Origin: Solimonas variicoloris DSM 15731
GTDB lineage: Bacteria > Pseudomonadota > Gammaproteobacteria > Nevskiales > Nevskiaceae
Reading direction: 5' to 3'
DNA: 64,000 nucleotides
Assembly: GCF_000382285.1 (NCBI RefSeq)
Contig: NZ_KB907935.1
Location: 1 to 64,000, forward strand
Of this stretch, positions 10,762 through 21,261 are shown piece after piece (within the stretch, counting starts at the first letter, position 1; every line of letters starts with the position of its first letter). The translations under genes and the position numbers were made by a program. The notes under the pieces are model-generated. The model was not told the DNA's origin and ran no database searches. It was given only the letters and a program-made list of their open reading frames with translations.

Positions 10762-11037
10762 ATGGATGCATCGCTCGCATCTTCGGATGCACATAACGCA
10801 TTTGACCGCCTGATGTCTTCCATGCCCGACGATTCCCAGCCCGTTTCCGCCGCCAGCGCGGAACCGATCGCGCTGGCGGATCTGTTGCGGCAAGCGCCGG
10901 CCGAGGCAGCGCCGGACCGGGGGGCAGCAGCGCCGCCGGCTTCGGGCCAGGTCCGCGAGATCGGCGGACGCCGCGACGGGCCCGAACCGACCCGATACGG
11001 CGACTGGGAAAAAAACGGGCGCTGCATCGACTTCTGA
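10762..11037 (+). CDS. DUF1674 protein, succinate dehydrogenase assembly factor 4 (SDHAF4)-like
   Basis: This is a small protein of 91 residues or fewer, Ala/Pro-rich at the start and ending in GGRRDGPEPTRYGDWEKNGR plus CIDF. That ending is the hallmark of the DUF1674/SDHAF4 family. In eukaryotes SDHAF4 binds the flavinylated SdhA and aids its joining to SdhB. The start is uncertain: ATG codons at 10762, 10813 and 10822 are all in frame and none has a strong ribosome site. It lies 57 bases upstream of sdhC in the same direction, probably the first gene of the operon. Confidence 0.85.
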   Translation: MDASLASSDAHNAFDRLMSSMPDDSQPVSAASAEPIALADLLRQAPAEAAPDRGAAAPPASGQVREIGGRRDGPEPTRYGDWEKNGRCIDF

Positions 11038-11094
11038 GCCTCGTCGCATACCGCTGTTGAATCCGTCGCAAATCACGTCCCCATGGGAGCCGGA

Positions 11095-11496
11095 ATGACT
11101 ACGAAAAAACCCGCGCAAAGTCGCCCCTTGTCGCCGTTCATGCTGGGGCAGTACTACCGCTTCCAGTGGACCTCGCTGCTGAGCTTCGGCCACCGCATCA
11201 CCGGCGTGGGACTGGCGCTGGGCACGGCGCTCGTCGCGCTGTGGCTGATCGCGCTGGCTGCCGGCCCGGCCACCTACGAGGCCGTCGCTCCGCACATCAA
11301 GGCCTGGTACGGCCAGATCCTGCTGTTCGCCTGGACCTGGGCGCTGATGTACCACCTGTGCAACGGCATCCGCCATCTGTTCTGGGACGTCGGCATGGGC
11401 TTCGATCTGAAGACCGCCGAGCGCTCCGGCTATGCGGTCGTCGTCGTTTCCATCGTTCTGACAGCGGCCGCCTGGGCGGTTGCGTATCTCGCCTGA
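11095..11496 (+). CDS. sdhC: succinate dehydrogenase cytochrome b556 subunit
   Basis: This 133-residue membrane subunit of complex II has three transmembrane helices. It contains SFGHRITGVGLALG and the heme-ligand region MYHLCNGIRHLFWD. It anchors SdhAB and passes electrons to ubiquinone. I chose the ATG at 11095 over 11083 because GGGAG sits 5 bases before it. It is followed after 8 bases by sdhD. Confidence 0.95.
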   Translation: MTTKKPAQSRPLSPFMLGQYYRFQWTSLLSFGHRITGVGLALGTALVALWLIALAAGPATYEAVAPHIKAWYGQILLFAWTWALMYHLCNGIRHLFWDVGMGFDLKTAERSGYAVVVVSIVLTAAAWAVAYLA

Positions 11497-11504
11497 GGAC
11501 TGCC

Positions 11505-11900
11505 ATGGCTAAGACTTCCAAGGATCTGCGCTCTCCGCTTTCGCGCGCCCGCGGCCTCGGCGCGGCGAAGGACGGCGTCCATCATTTCTGGGTCCTACGC
11601 GTTTCCGCGCTGGCCCTGATCCCGCTGTCGCTGTGGTTCGTGTTCTCGGTCGCCTGCCTCGCCAGCGGCCCGGCCGATTTCTATGCCGTGCAGCACTGGG
11701 TGTCGGCGCCGTCGGTCGCCGTGGCGCTGGTGCTGTTCCTCGCCACTGCGCTGTATCACTCGGTGCTCGGCGTCGAGGAAGTGATCCTCGATTACTCCAC
11801 CGGCTCGGCGCGTCTGACGCTGCTGCTCGCCTCCAAATTCCTCCACGCGATCGTCGCGGCCGCCGGCATCTTTGCCGTGCTCAAGGTCGCGCTCGGTTAA
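11505..11900 (+). CDS. sdhD: succinate dehydrogenase hydrophobic membrane anchor subunit
   Basis: The 131-residue protein has three hydrophobic helices. [16 protein letters not shown] contains the conserved His of the second helix and the quinone-site Asp-Tyr. Its position between sdhC and sdhA, with 8- and 17-base gaps, fixes the call. It pairs with SdhC to hold the heme and quinone site in the inner membrane. Confidence 0.94.
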   Translation: MAKTSKDLRSPLSRARGLGAAKDGVHHFWVLRVSALALIPLSLWFVFSVACLASGPADFYAVQHWVSAPSVAVALVLFLATALYHSVLGVEEVILDYSTGSARLTLLLASKFLHAIVAAAGIFAVLKVALG

Positions 11901-11917
11901 CGCATCGGGATCACGCA

Positions 11918-13711
<1,794 letters not shown>

Positions 13712-13735
13712 TCCTTTAGCCAGGAAGAACCAGCC

Positions 13736-14521
13736 ATGGCTCAGTTTTCGCTCCCGCAGAACTCGAAGATCGACAAGTCCGCCGGCAAGACCTTCAAGGC
13801 GCCGGCCGGTGCCAAGAAGGTCAAGACCTTCAAGATCTACCGTTACGATCCGGAAACCAACGCGAACCCGCGCGTCGACACCTATGAAGTCGACATGGGC
13901 AGCTGCGGTCCGATGGTTCTCGACGCGCTGATCAAGATCAAGAACGAGGTCGACGCGACCCTGACGTTCCGCCGCTCGTGCCGTGAAGGCATCTGCGGTT
14001 CGTGCGCGATGAACATCGACGGCACCAACACGCTGGCTTGCATCAAGCCGTGCGAGGACATCAAGGGCGACGCCAAGATCTATCCGCTGCCGCACATGCC
14101 GGTGGTCAAGGATCTGGTGCCGGACCTCACGCACTTCTACGCCCAGCTCGCCTCGATCGAGCCGTGGCTGAAGACCGACACGCCGGCGCCGACGCGCGAG
14201 CGCCTGCAGTCGGAAGAGGACCGCGCCAAGCTCGACGGCCTATATGAGTGCATCCTGTGCGCCTGCTGCTCGACCTCGTGCCCGAGCTACTGGTGGAACG
14301 GCGACCGCTACCTCGGTCCGGCGATCCTGCTGCAGGCCTACCGCTGGCTCGTCGACTCGCGCGACGAGGCGACCGGCGAGCGCCTCGACGCGCTCGAGGA
14401 TCCGTTCAAGCTCTACCGCTGCCACACGATCATGAACTGCTCGAAGACCTGCCCGAAGGGACTCAACCCCGCGAAGGCGATCGCCGAGACCAAGAAGATG
14501 CTCGTGGAGCGCAAGGTTTGA
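13736..14521 (+). CDS. sdhB: succinate dehydrogenase iron-sulfur subunit
   Basis: The 261-residue subunit carries all three clusters: [2Fe-2S] ligands in CREGICGSC, [4Fe-4S] in [12 protein letters not shown] and [3Fe-4S] in [14 protein letters not shown]. It moves electrons from SdhA FAD to quinone. AGGAAG lies 9 bases before the ATG. An N-terminal basic extension of about 30 residues precedes the ferredoxin domain. A hairpin after the stop probably trims or attenuates transcription before sdhE. Confidence 0.97.
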   Translation: MAQFSLPQNSKIDKSAGKTFKAPAGAKKVKTFKIYRYDPETNANPRVDTYEVDMGSCGPMVLDALIKIKNEVDATLTFRRSCREGICGSCAMNIDGTNTLACIKPCEDIKGDAKIYPLPHMPVVKDLVPDLTHFYAQLASIEPWLKTDTPAPTRERLQSEEDRAKLDGLYECILCACCSTSCPSYWWNGDRYLGPAILLQAYRWLVDSRDEATGERLDALEDPFKLYRCHTIMNCSKTCPKGLNPAKAIAETKKMLVERKV

Positions 14522-14543
14522 TCGCAGTCGGCGTCATGTACAG

Positions 14544-14566
14544 GGGCGGCTTTGCCGCCCTTGTCG
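14544..14566 (+). terminator. hairpin after sdhB (weak terminator or attenuator)
   Basis: GGGCGGC (14544-14550) and GCCGCCC (14554-14560) form a perfect 7-bp stem with a TTT loop, followed by TTGTCGTTT. The U-tract is interrupted, so partial read-through to sdhE is likely. Confidence 0.5.
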
Positions 14567-14582
14567 TTTGCGGGGGCGCGGC

Positions 14583-14822
14583 ATGAGCGCGAACGAAGGC
14601 CGCCTGCGCTGGCTGCTGCGCCGTGGCATGAAGGAACTCGACGTGCTGATGGAGCGCTATTACGCGCACCGCTGGCCCGAGGCCCCGGCCGACGAGAAGG
14701 CCGCTTTCCTGCGCCTGGTCACGCTCGCCGAGGACCCGGATATCTGGGCCTGGGCGATGGGCTACGAAGAGCCGCCGCCCGAATATGTCGGCATCATCGA
14801 ACAGCTTCGCGTCTACCGTTGA
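14583..14822 (+). CDS. sdhE: FAD assembly factor SdhE
   Basis: The 79-residue protein has the conserved RGMKELD (the RGxxE motif) at residues 15-21 and the acidic LAEDPDIWAW segment. It promotes covalent attachment of FAD to SdhA. I chose the ATG at 14583 (MSANEGRLRW) because it matches the family length of about 80-90; an ATG at 14568 would add MRGRG. It overlaps ygfX by 38 bases. Confidence 0.93.
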   Translation: MSANEGRLRWLLRRGMKELDVLMERYYAHRWPEAPADEKAAFLRLVTLAEDPDIWAWAMGYEEPPPEYVGIIEQLRVYR

Positions 14823-15225
14823 CCTGCGCCTGCGCCCCTCGCTCGGGGCGCTGCGCGTGATCTTCGCGGTGCACGTTGCCGCGCTGGGGTTGCTGCCGCT
14901 GGCGATGCGGCCAGGCTGGCCGCTGGTGGTGCTGGTCGCCGCCTTCGGCGTCTCCTGGTTCTGGCTGCGCCATCATCCGGCGCTCGGTTTCGGCCCGCGC
15001 GCGATCACGCGCCTGGTCTGGCACGCCGACGGCGGTTGGAGCCTGTTCCGCGGCGAGCGCGAGATGCGCGCCGAACTTCAGCCGGACAGCCTCGTGCATC
15101 CCTGGCTGATGGTGCTGAACTTCCGCGATCCGCAGGGGCGGCGCTGCGCCCGGGTCATCGCCGGCGGCGAGACCGAGGCCGAGCCGCTGCGCCGCCTTCG
15201 CGCGCGGCTGAAGGTCGGCGCCTGA
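14785..15225 (+). CDS. ygfX: YgfX/CptA-like membrane protein
   Basis: This protein of up to 146 residues has two adjacent hydrophobic helices (about residues 24-60) and a cytoplasmic tail with RRCARVIAGGETEAEPLRRL. The sdhE-ygfX pair is widely conserved. In E. coli the product (CptA) has been reported as a toxin acting on the cytoskeleton, but its role is disputed. The start is uncertain because the 38-base overlap with sdhE has no clear ribosome site. Confidence 0.75.
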   Translation: MSASSNSFASTVDLRLRPSLGALRVIFAVHVAALGLLPLAMRPGWPLVVLVAAFGVSWFWLRHHPALGFGPRAITRLVWHADGGWSLFRGEREMRAELQPDSLVHPWLMVLNFRDPQGRRCARVIAGGETEAEPLRRLRARLKVGA

Positions 15226-15229
15226 GGCC

Positions 15230-16834
15230 TCAGGCGCCGGTGCCGCGGCCCGGCAGGATCGTCGGCTTGGCCGCGTCGAGCGTCTGCGGGTAGTCCAGCG
15301 TGTAGTGCAGGCCGCGCGACTCCTTGCGCGCGAGCGCCGAGCGCACGATCAGGTCGGCGCAGGTGACCAGGTTGCGCAGCTCGATCAGGTCGGCGCTGAC
15401 ACGGTAGTTGCCGTAATACTCCTGGATCTCTCGCGTCAGCATCTCGACGCGGTGCTGCGCGCGCTGCAGGCGCTTGGTCGTGCGCACGATGCCGACGTAG
15501 TCCCACATGAAGGTGCGCAACTCCAGCCAGTTGTGGCTGACGACGACATCCTCGTCGGAGTCGGTGACGCGGCTTTCGTCCCAGGGCCGCAGGTTCTGCG
15601 GCATCTCGCGCTGCGGCAGCGTCGCGATCAGGTCGTCGGCGGCCGCCTTGCCGAACACCAGGCATTCGAGCAGCGAGTTCGAGGCCAGACGGTTGGCGCC
15701 GTGCAGGCCGGTGCAGGCGACTTCGCCGACCGCGTAGAGACCGTCAATGTCGGTGCGCGCCGCCAGATCGGTCAGCACGCCGCCGCAGGTGAAATGCGCC
15801 GACGGCACGACCGGGATCGGCTGCTTGCAGATGTCGATGCCGAGCGACAGGCAATGCGCGTGGATGCTCGGGAAGTGGTGCAGGATGAAGCTCGCCGGCT
15901 TGTGCGTGATGTCGAGGAAGACGTGGCGCAGGCCGAGCCGCTTCATCTCGTGGTCGATCGCGCGCGCGACGATGTCGCGCGGCGCCAGTTCGGCGCGCGG
16001 ATCGAAGCGCGGCATGAAACGCTCGCCGGCCGAGCCGTCCGGGTTGACCAGGCGCAGCACCGCGCCTTCGCCGCGCAGCGCCTCGGAGATCAGGAAGTTG
16101 CGCGCGTCGCGATGGAACAGCGTGGTCGGATGGAATTGCATGAATTCCATGTTCGCGATGCGGCAGCCGGCGCGCCACGCCATGGCGATGCCGTCGCCGG
16201 ACGCGCCGTGCGGATTGCTCGAATAGAGATAGACCTGGTTGGCGCCGCCGGTCGCCAGCACCACGGCCTTGGCGCCGACGGCGATCACGCGGCCGTTGGG
16301 GATGTCGTAGAGATAAGCGCCGAGCACGCGCCGCGCGGTCCGGTCGACGATCAGGTCGACCGCGCTGCAGAACTCACGGATGCGGATGTTGGGATGGGCG
16401 GCGGCGACGGTGGCCAGCGTGGTCTCGACGGCGCGCCCGGTGGCATCGGCGGCGTGCACGACGCGGCGATGGCTGTGGCCGCCCTCGCGCGTCAGGTGCA
16501 GGCGCTTGCCGCGCTCCTCACCGTCTTCCTCGGTGAAGGCGACGCCCTGTTCGAGCAGCCAGGCGATGCCGCCGGGGCCGCCTTCGACCGTGAAGCGCAC
16601 CGCGTCTTCCTTGCAGAGCCCGGCGCCGGCGACCAGCGTGTCGCGGACATGGTTCTCGGTCGAATCCTCGGCGTCGAGCACCGCCGAGATGCCGCCCTGC
16701 GCCCAGAGCGTGCTGCCGGACTGCAGGCTGGTCTTGGAAACGACGACCACGCGGTGGCCGGCCTTGGCGAGGCGCAGGGCACAGCTCAGGCCGGCCGCGC
16801 CGCTGCCGATCACCAGGACTTCTGCTTTGTTCAT
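15230..16834 (-). CDS. nadB: L-aspartate oxidase
   Basis: The 534-residue flavoenzyme converts aspartate to iminoaspartate, the first step of NAD synthesis. It has the dinucleotide site [28 protein letters not shown], the active-site region [16 protein letters not shown] and [13 protein letters not shown]. It resembles SdhA but keeps the NadB signature around [10 protein letters not shown]. It ends 4 bases after ygfX, convergently, and is divergent from rpoE. The start at 16834 gives [12 protein letters not shown] with no strong ribosome site. Confidence 0.95.
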   Translation of the reverse strand: MNKAEVLVIGSGAAGLSCALRLAKAGHRVVVVSKTSLQSGSTLWAQGGISAVLDAEDSTENHVRDTLVAGAGLCKEDAVRFTVEGGPGGIAWLLEQGVAFTEEDGEERGKRLHLTREGGHSHRRVVHAADATGRAVETTLATVAAAHPNIRIREFCSAVDLIVDRTARRVLGAYLYDIPNGRVIAVGAKAVVLATGGANQVYLYSSNPHGASGDGIAMAWRAGCRIANMEFMQFHPTTLFHRDARNFLISEALRGEGAVLRLVNPDGSAGERFMPRFDPRAELAPRDIVARAIDHEMKRLGLRHVFLDITHKPASFILHHFPSIHAHCLSLGIDICKQPIPVVPSAHFTCGGVLTDLAARTDIDGLYAVGEVACTGLHGANRLASNSLLECLVFGKAAADDLIATLPQREMPQNLRPWDESRVTDSDEDVVVSHNWLELRTFMWDYVGIVRTTKRLQRAQHRVEMLTREIQEYYGNYRVSADLIELRNLVTCADLIVRSALARKESRGLHYTLDYPQTLDAAKPTILPGRGTGA

Positions 16835-17002
16835 GGACCGTTCGGGGGAGGAGAGGGGTACAATGACGGACTTTTTTGCGCCATCCGGTCCGAAAGCCGG
16901 GCGCTGCGGCCGCAAAGGCCGTGCGGCGGCGTGGCTCGAATCGTTATTCTGACGTGACGCGGGAGTGTAGCCGGTTTCGCTGGGTGCGAGACCGCGGAGA
17001 GC

Positions 17003-17575
17003 ATGAGCGAGACCAGTACGGACGAACAGCTGGTGGTGCGCGCCCAGGCGGGCGATGCGCGGGCGTTCGAGCTGCTCGTGCGCAAGTACCAGCACAAGAT
17101 CGTGCAGCTGGTCAGCCGCCTGGTCGGCGAGGCGGACGCGCCGGACGTCGCTCAGGAAACCTTCATCCGCGCCTACCGGGCGCTCAACGGTTTCCGCGGC
17201 CAGTCGGCGTTCTACACCTGGCTGTACCGCATCGGCATCAACACGGCGAAGAACTACATCGTCGCGCGCGGCCGCCGGCCGGCCGACCAGGACATCGACA
17301 TCGCCGACGCGGAACTGTACGGCCATACCGAACATCTAAGCGATGTCGAGACGCCGGAAGCCGCGTTGCTGACCGATGAGATCCGCAACGCGGTGGCGGC
17401 GACGATCGCCAAGCTGCCGCCGGACCTGCGCAAGGCGATCACGCTGCGCGAGCTCGAGGGTCTGTCGTACGAGGAGATCGCCGAGATCATGGACTGCCCG
17501 ATCGGTACCGTGCGTTCGCGGATCTTCCGCGCCCGCGAGGCGATCGACGCGGTGTTAAAGCCTTTGCTCGACTGA
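17003..17575 (+). CDS. rpoE: extracytoplasmic-function sigma factor RpoE (AlgU)
   Basis: The 190-residue sigma factor has region 2 ([22 protein letters not shown], quoted in part; residues about 50-75) and region 4 ([20 protein letters not shown]) separated by a short linker. It directs envelope-stress genes. GGAGAG lies 2-3 bases before the ATG. It is followed 108 bases later by its anti-sigma factor gene and then mucB and mucD, the usual regulon. Confidence 0.96.
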   Translation: MSETSTDEQLVVRAQAGDARAFELLVRKYQHKIVQLVSRLVGEADAPDVAQETFIRAYRALNGFRGQSAFYTWLYRIGINTAKNYIVARGRRPADQDIDIADAELYGHTEHLSDVETPEAALLTDEIRNAVAATIAKLPPDLRKAITLRELEGLSYEEIAEIMDCPIGTVRSRIFRAREAIDAVLKPLLD

Positions 17576-17683
17576 TTTCGGGAGCCGGACATACCGTCTG
17601 TCTTCCGCCGGGGAACTTTCCCGGGAATTTGAGGTTAAGGGTATATTCAGCCCGTCCAGGTCTTCAGGGCCAGGTGCATCGGA

Positions 17684-18277
17684 ATGTCGCAAGAATCGCT
17701 GTCCGCGTTGCTCGATGGTGAGTGTTCCGACCAGGAATTGGATGCGCTGCTCGACGCGCTCGACCGCTCGCCCGAGCTGAAGGCGCTGTGGAGCCGGCAG
17801 CAGGTCGCGCGTCAGGCGCGCGCCGGCGTGCCGATCCGCCGGGTCGATATCTGCGCCGCCGTCATGGCGCGCCTCGACGAGGCGCCTGACGCCGGGCACG
17901 GCAAAGTCGTCGAACTGGCGCGGCGCCGCCCGCGTCTGGCCTGGCGCCCGGCCGCCGGGCTCGCGGCCGCCGCCTCGGTCGCCGCCGTCGCCGTCACCCT
18001 GGGCCTCAACTTCGGCGCCGTGCAGACGGCCGGCGCGCCGGCCGCCAACGACATCGCCGCGGCGGTACCGGCTTCCGGACTGCAGCCGGTCGCCTACGGT
18101 GCTCCGACCGACAACGCCGTGGTCGACGAGGACCTGCGCAATTACATGATCGAGCACAGCAACACGCTGGCCGACCGTGGTGTGGGCGGCGCCCTTTCCT
18201 ATGCCCGCTTCGCGGCCCGCGCCGCGGATGATTCCTTCGTGCAGCCGGTGGCGCTGACAGCCGGCGGGACGCCCTGA
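17684..18277 (+). CDS. rseA: anti-sigma-E factor RseA/MucA
   Basis: This 197-residue single-pass inner-membrane protein has an N-terminal sigma-binding domain (LSALLDGECSDQELDALLDA). One transmembrane helix lies near residues 85-108 and a periplasmic tail is the target of regulated proteolysis. It holds RpoE inactive until stress. It overlaps mucB by one base (TGATG), so the two are coupled in translation. Confidence 0.9.
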   Translation: MSQESLSALLDGECSDQELDALLDALDRSPELKALWSRQQVARQARAGVPIRRVDICAAVMARLDEAPDAGHGKVVELARRRPRLAWRPAAGLAAAASVAAVAVTLGLNFGAVQTAGAPAANDIAAAVPASGLQPVAYGAPTDNAVVDEDLRNYMIEHSNTLADRGVGGALSYARFAARAADDSFVQPVALTAGGTP

Positions 18278-19302
18278 TGCGGTCACTCGCTGTACTGGGG
18301 CTCGCCGCCGCCGGCTGGAGCCTCGCCGCCGCCGCGGCCGACCCGTCGGACTGGCTCGCCAAGATGAGCGAAGCCGCGCGCACGGCCAACTACCAGGGCG
18401 TGATCGTCTATCAGACGCAGAACCGTCTCGAGACGATGCGCGTGGTGCATCGCTACAAGAACGGCGACGAGGTCGAACGCGTGCAGACGCTGACCGGCGC
18501 GCCGCGCGAGATTCTCAAGCAGGGCAAGCAGGTGATCTGCCTGCTGCCGAAGGACCGCAAGGTCACGCTCGAATTGCCGACGCCCAAGGGCCTGTTTCCC
18601 GGCCTGACGCCGGAGCGCGTCGCGCAGATCGCTCGCTACTACGAGTTCCAGGATGTCGGCACGGCGCGCATCGCCGGCCGCAACTGCCGCGGCATCACCA
18701 TCGCGCCGCGCGACCAGTTCCGCTATGGCTACGAGATCTGGGCCGACGCCGGCACCGCGGTGCCGGTCAAGGTCAACCTGATCGGCCGCGACAACCGCGT
18801 GATGGAACAGCTGATGTTCACCGAGATCGAGTTCCCGAAGACGATCCCGGACAGCGCGCTGCAGACCGAGCTCGATCCGCAGCAGTTCCAGAAGATCACG
18901 CGCGTGGTCGAGGATCCGCGGCCGTTCGATGCCGCCGACAGTACCGCCGACATGCAGTTCGCGAACCTGCCGCCGGGTTATCGCGTGACGATGCGCGACG
19001 TGCGGCCGACCGCCGATGGGCAGGGCGTCGTCGAGCACCTGCTGCTGTCCGACGGCCTGTCGGCGATTTCGGTGTTCAGCGCCCGCCGCAAGGTGCCGGC
19101 GCAGGCCTTCCAGGGGGCCTCGCAGATCGGCGCCATGCACGCCTACGGCCGCGTCGTCGGCCAGGTGCACATCACCGTGGTCGGCGAAGCGCCGTCGGAA
19201 GCCGTGCGCCTGATCGGCGAAAGCGTGCAGCCGGCGCCCTCGGCGCCGGTGCCGGCGCTGGACGGTGCCGTGCCGTCGGCCGCGACGCCGGCGCCGCACT
19301 GA
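18277..19302 (+). CDS. mucB: sigma-E regulatory protein MucB/RseB
   Basis: The 341-residue periplasmic protein has a signal peptide (about residues 1-20) and the two lipid-sensing domains of the family (DWLAKMSEAARTANYQG near residues 27-42, LPPGYRVTMRDV further on). It binds the periplasmic tail of RseA and blocks its cleavage until lipids or stress signals displace it. A Pro/Ala-rich tail ends the protein. It overlaps the rseA stop. Confidence 0.93.
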   Translation: MRSLAVLGLAAAGWSLAAAAADPSDWLAKMSEAARTANYQGVIVYQTQNRLETMRVVHRYKNGDEVERVQTLTGAPREILKQGKQVICLLPKDRKVTLELPTPKGLFPGLTPERVAQIARYYEFQDVGTARIAGRNCRGITIAPRDQFRYGYEIWADAGTAVPVKVNLIGRDNRVMEQLMFTEIEFPKTIPDSALQTELDPQQFQKITRVVEDPRPFDAADSTADMQFANLPPGYRVTMRDVRPTADGQGVVEHLLLSDGLSAISVFSARRKVPAQAFQGASQIGAMHAYGRVVGQVHITVVGEAPSEAVRLIGESVQPAPSAPVPALDGAVPSAATPAPH

Positions 19303-19399
19303 GCGCCGCGTCGCCGGCGCGGTTTGAAATTCCGCGCCGAATCCTTTGAAATTCGAGCCTATTGCGTGCGGGACTCCCGCCGTGCGCCGGAGTCCATGC

Positions 19400-20875
19400 A
19401 TGAAGCTCGCCGCCGTCCTGCGGCTGTCCCTCGCTCTGGCTGTGATGGCCGTCGCCGCTTGCCAGCGCGACGCCGGGCAGCCACCTGCCGGCGCCTACCC
19501 CGATTTCGCCGACCTCGTCGAGCGCGTCTCGCCGTCGGTCGTCAACATCAGCACGGTGCCGGCCGATGTGCCGCAGGAGCAGGCCCGCGCCGATGCCCGC
19601 GCCGACAGCGACGCCGATGCGCTGAAGAACGCGCCGGAGTGGTTCAAGCGCTTCCTCGAGGAGCACCCGGAGGAAGCGCCGGCGCCGGACGACAATGCCG
19701 ATCTGCCGCCGGGTCCGCAGTCGCTGGGCTCCGGGTTCGTGCTGTGGAGTGACGGCTACGTACTGACCAATTTCCATGTCGTGCGCGACGCCAAGGAAGT
19801 GATCGTGCGTCTGCTCGACCGCCGACAGTTCACCGCGCAGGTGGTCGGCAGCGACGAGGCGACCGATGTCGCGCTGCTGAAGATTCCCGCCGAGGATCTG
19901 CCGGCCGTGAAGATCGGCGATGCCTCCCGGCTGCGTCCCGGGCAGTGGGCGCTGGCGATCGGCTCGCCGTTCGGCTTCGACTATTCGGTCACTGCCGGCA
20001 TCGTCTCGGCCAAGGGCCGGGCGCTGATCACCGAGCAGTACGTGCCCTTCATCCAGACCGATGTCGCGATCAACCCGGGCAATTCCGGCGGCCCGCTGTT
20101 CAACATGGCGGGCGAGGTGATCGGCATGAACTCGCAGATCTACTCGCAGTCCGGCGGCTACCAGGGCCTGTCGTTCTCGATCCCGATCGACGTCGCCGCC
20201 AAGGTCGCGCGTCAGCTCAAGGACAGCGGCAAGGTCACGCGTGGCTGGCTCGGCGTCGTGGTCCAGGAGGTCGATCGCGATCTCGCCCAGCAGGCGCGCA
20301 TGGACAAGCCCGAGGGAGCGCTGGTCGCGCGCGTCATCGCCGAGAGTCCGGCGGCGCGTTCGGGCATCCGCGAGGGCGACATCATCCTCAGCTACAACGG
20401 CCAGGAACTGCCCAGTTCGTCGGCGCTGCCGCCGATGGTCGGCATCACCGATCCGGGCACGGTCGCGACCCTGAAGCTGCGCCGCGACGGCAAGACGCTG
20501 ACCGTGAAGGTCGACGTCGGTACTCTGGGGCCGGACGGCGATCAGCTGGATCTGACCGATGCGCCGGCGCCGGTGCCGGCCGGTCCGCTCGGACTGGTGG
20601 TGCGGCCGATGAGTGCCGACGAGCGCAGCAAGGCGCAGGTCGTCAATGGCGGCGTGCTGATCGTCAGCGTCGGCGACGGCCCGGCGGCCCGCGCCGGCAT
20701 TCGCGCCGGCGACGTGCTGCTGCAGATTTCGGGACAGGAGATCGATACGCCGGACCGCCTTCGCGTCGTCGCCGGTCGCCTGACGCCGGGATCGAGCGTC
20801 CAGGCACTCGTGCAGCGCCGCGGCGCGCCGCTGTTCCTGACACTCGACGTGCCGGATACGGCGCCAAGCCCGTGA
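19400..20875 (+). CDS. mucD: periplasmic serine protease DegP/MucD, lipoprotein form
   Basis: The 491-residue HtrA-type protease has a lipoprotein signal ending AVAAC (Cys21). Its triad is His in LTNFHVV, Asp in ATDVALL and Ser in NPGNSGGPL. Two PDZ domains follow (about residues 290-380 and 395-485). It degrades misfolded envelope proteins and counts as the MucD arm of the AlgU system. The start at 19400 gives a clean signal; an upstream ATG at 19346 would add an unlikely extension. An acidic insert of about 45 residues lies before the catalytic domain. Confidence 0.93.
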   Translation: MKLAAVLRLSLALAVMAVAACQRDAGQPPAGAYPDFADLVERVSPSVVNISTVPADVPQEQARADARADSDADALKNAPEWFKRFLEEHPEEAPAPDDNADLPPGPQSLGSGFVLWSDGYVLTNFHVVRDAKEVIVRLLDRRQFTAQVVGSDEATDVALLKIPAEDLPAVKIGDASRLRPGQWALAIGSPFGFDYSVTAGIVSAKGRALITEQYVPFIQTDVAINPGNSGGPLFNMAGEVIGMNSQIYSQSGGYQGLSFSIPIDVAAKVARQLKDSGKVTRGWLGVVVQEVDRDLAQQARMDKPEGALVARVIAESPAARSGIREGDIILSYNGQELPSSSALPPMVGITDPGTVATLKLRRDGKTLTVKVDVGTLGPDGDQLDLTDAPAPVPAGPLGLVVRPMSADERSKAQVVNGGVLIVSVGDGPAARAGIRAGDVLLQISGQEIDTPDRLRVVAGRLTPGSSVQALVQRRGAPLFLTLDVPDTAPSP

Positions 20876-21150
20876 TGCCGGACGCGCGCGCCGGCGCACC
20901 GGCGCCGTGGCTGCTGCTGTCGCGGCCCGACTGCCATCTCTGCGAGGCTTTCGAGGAAGCGCTGCAGGCGCATCTGGGGGCGGCACTGCCGCCGCTCGAG
21001 CGCGCCTGCGTCGACGCACGCGGCGAGTGGCGGATGCGCTACGGCCAGCGCATTCCGGTGCTGCTCGACGCCGACGGCCGGGTGCTGGCCGAGGGCGTGT
21101 TCGAGCCGGCCGACTTCGAGCGGGCGCGGCGCGGCCCCGGCCTCTGCTGA
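20875..21150 (+). CDS. glutaredoxin-like protein (DUF836 type)
   Basis: The 91-residue protein has a thioredoxin-fold start (LLLSRPDCHLCEAFEEAL) with the redox motif CHLC and the later cis-Pro IPVLLD. The family is small cytosolic thiol-disulfide proteins with few assigned roles. It overlaps the mucD stop by one base (TGATG), so it is co-translated with the envelope protease; it occupies the place between mucD and lepA. Confidence 0.85.
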   Translation: MPDARAGAPAPWLLLSRPDCHLCEAFEEALQAHLGAALPPLERACVDARGEWRMRYGQRIPVLLDADGRVLAEGVFEPADFERARRGPGLC

Positions 21151-21261
21151 GCGGGCCCCCGCGGCCGGCAAACGCTATACTGCGCGATCTTCCGCTGACC
21201 TCCCCGCAACAGCCGCCGCCTTCCTGGCACGGCTTTCAAAGAACACACTTCCGACCTTTCC

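Noticed and set aside
16828-16864. TACAAT as the -10 of an rpoE promoter
   Set aside because: The nearest -35-like TTGTTC is 25 bases away, too far.
17612-17640. GGAACTT before rseA as a sigma-E -35 element
   Set aside because: No acceptable -10 (TCTGA-like) lies 15-17 bases downstream.
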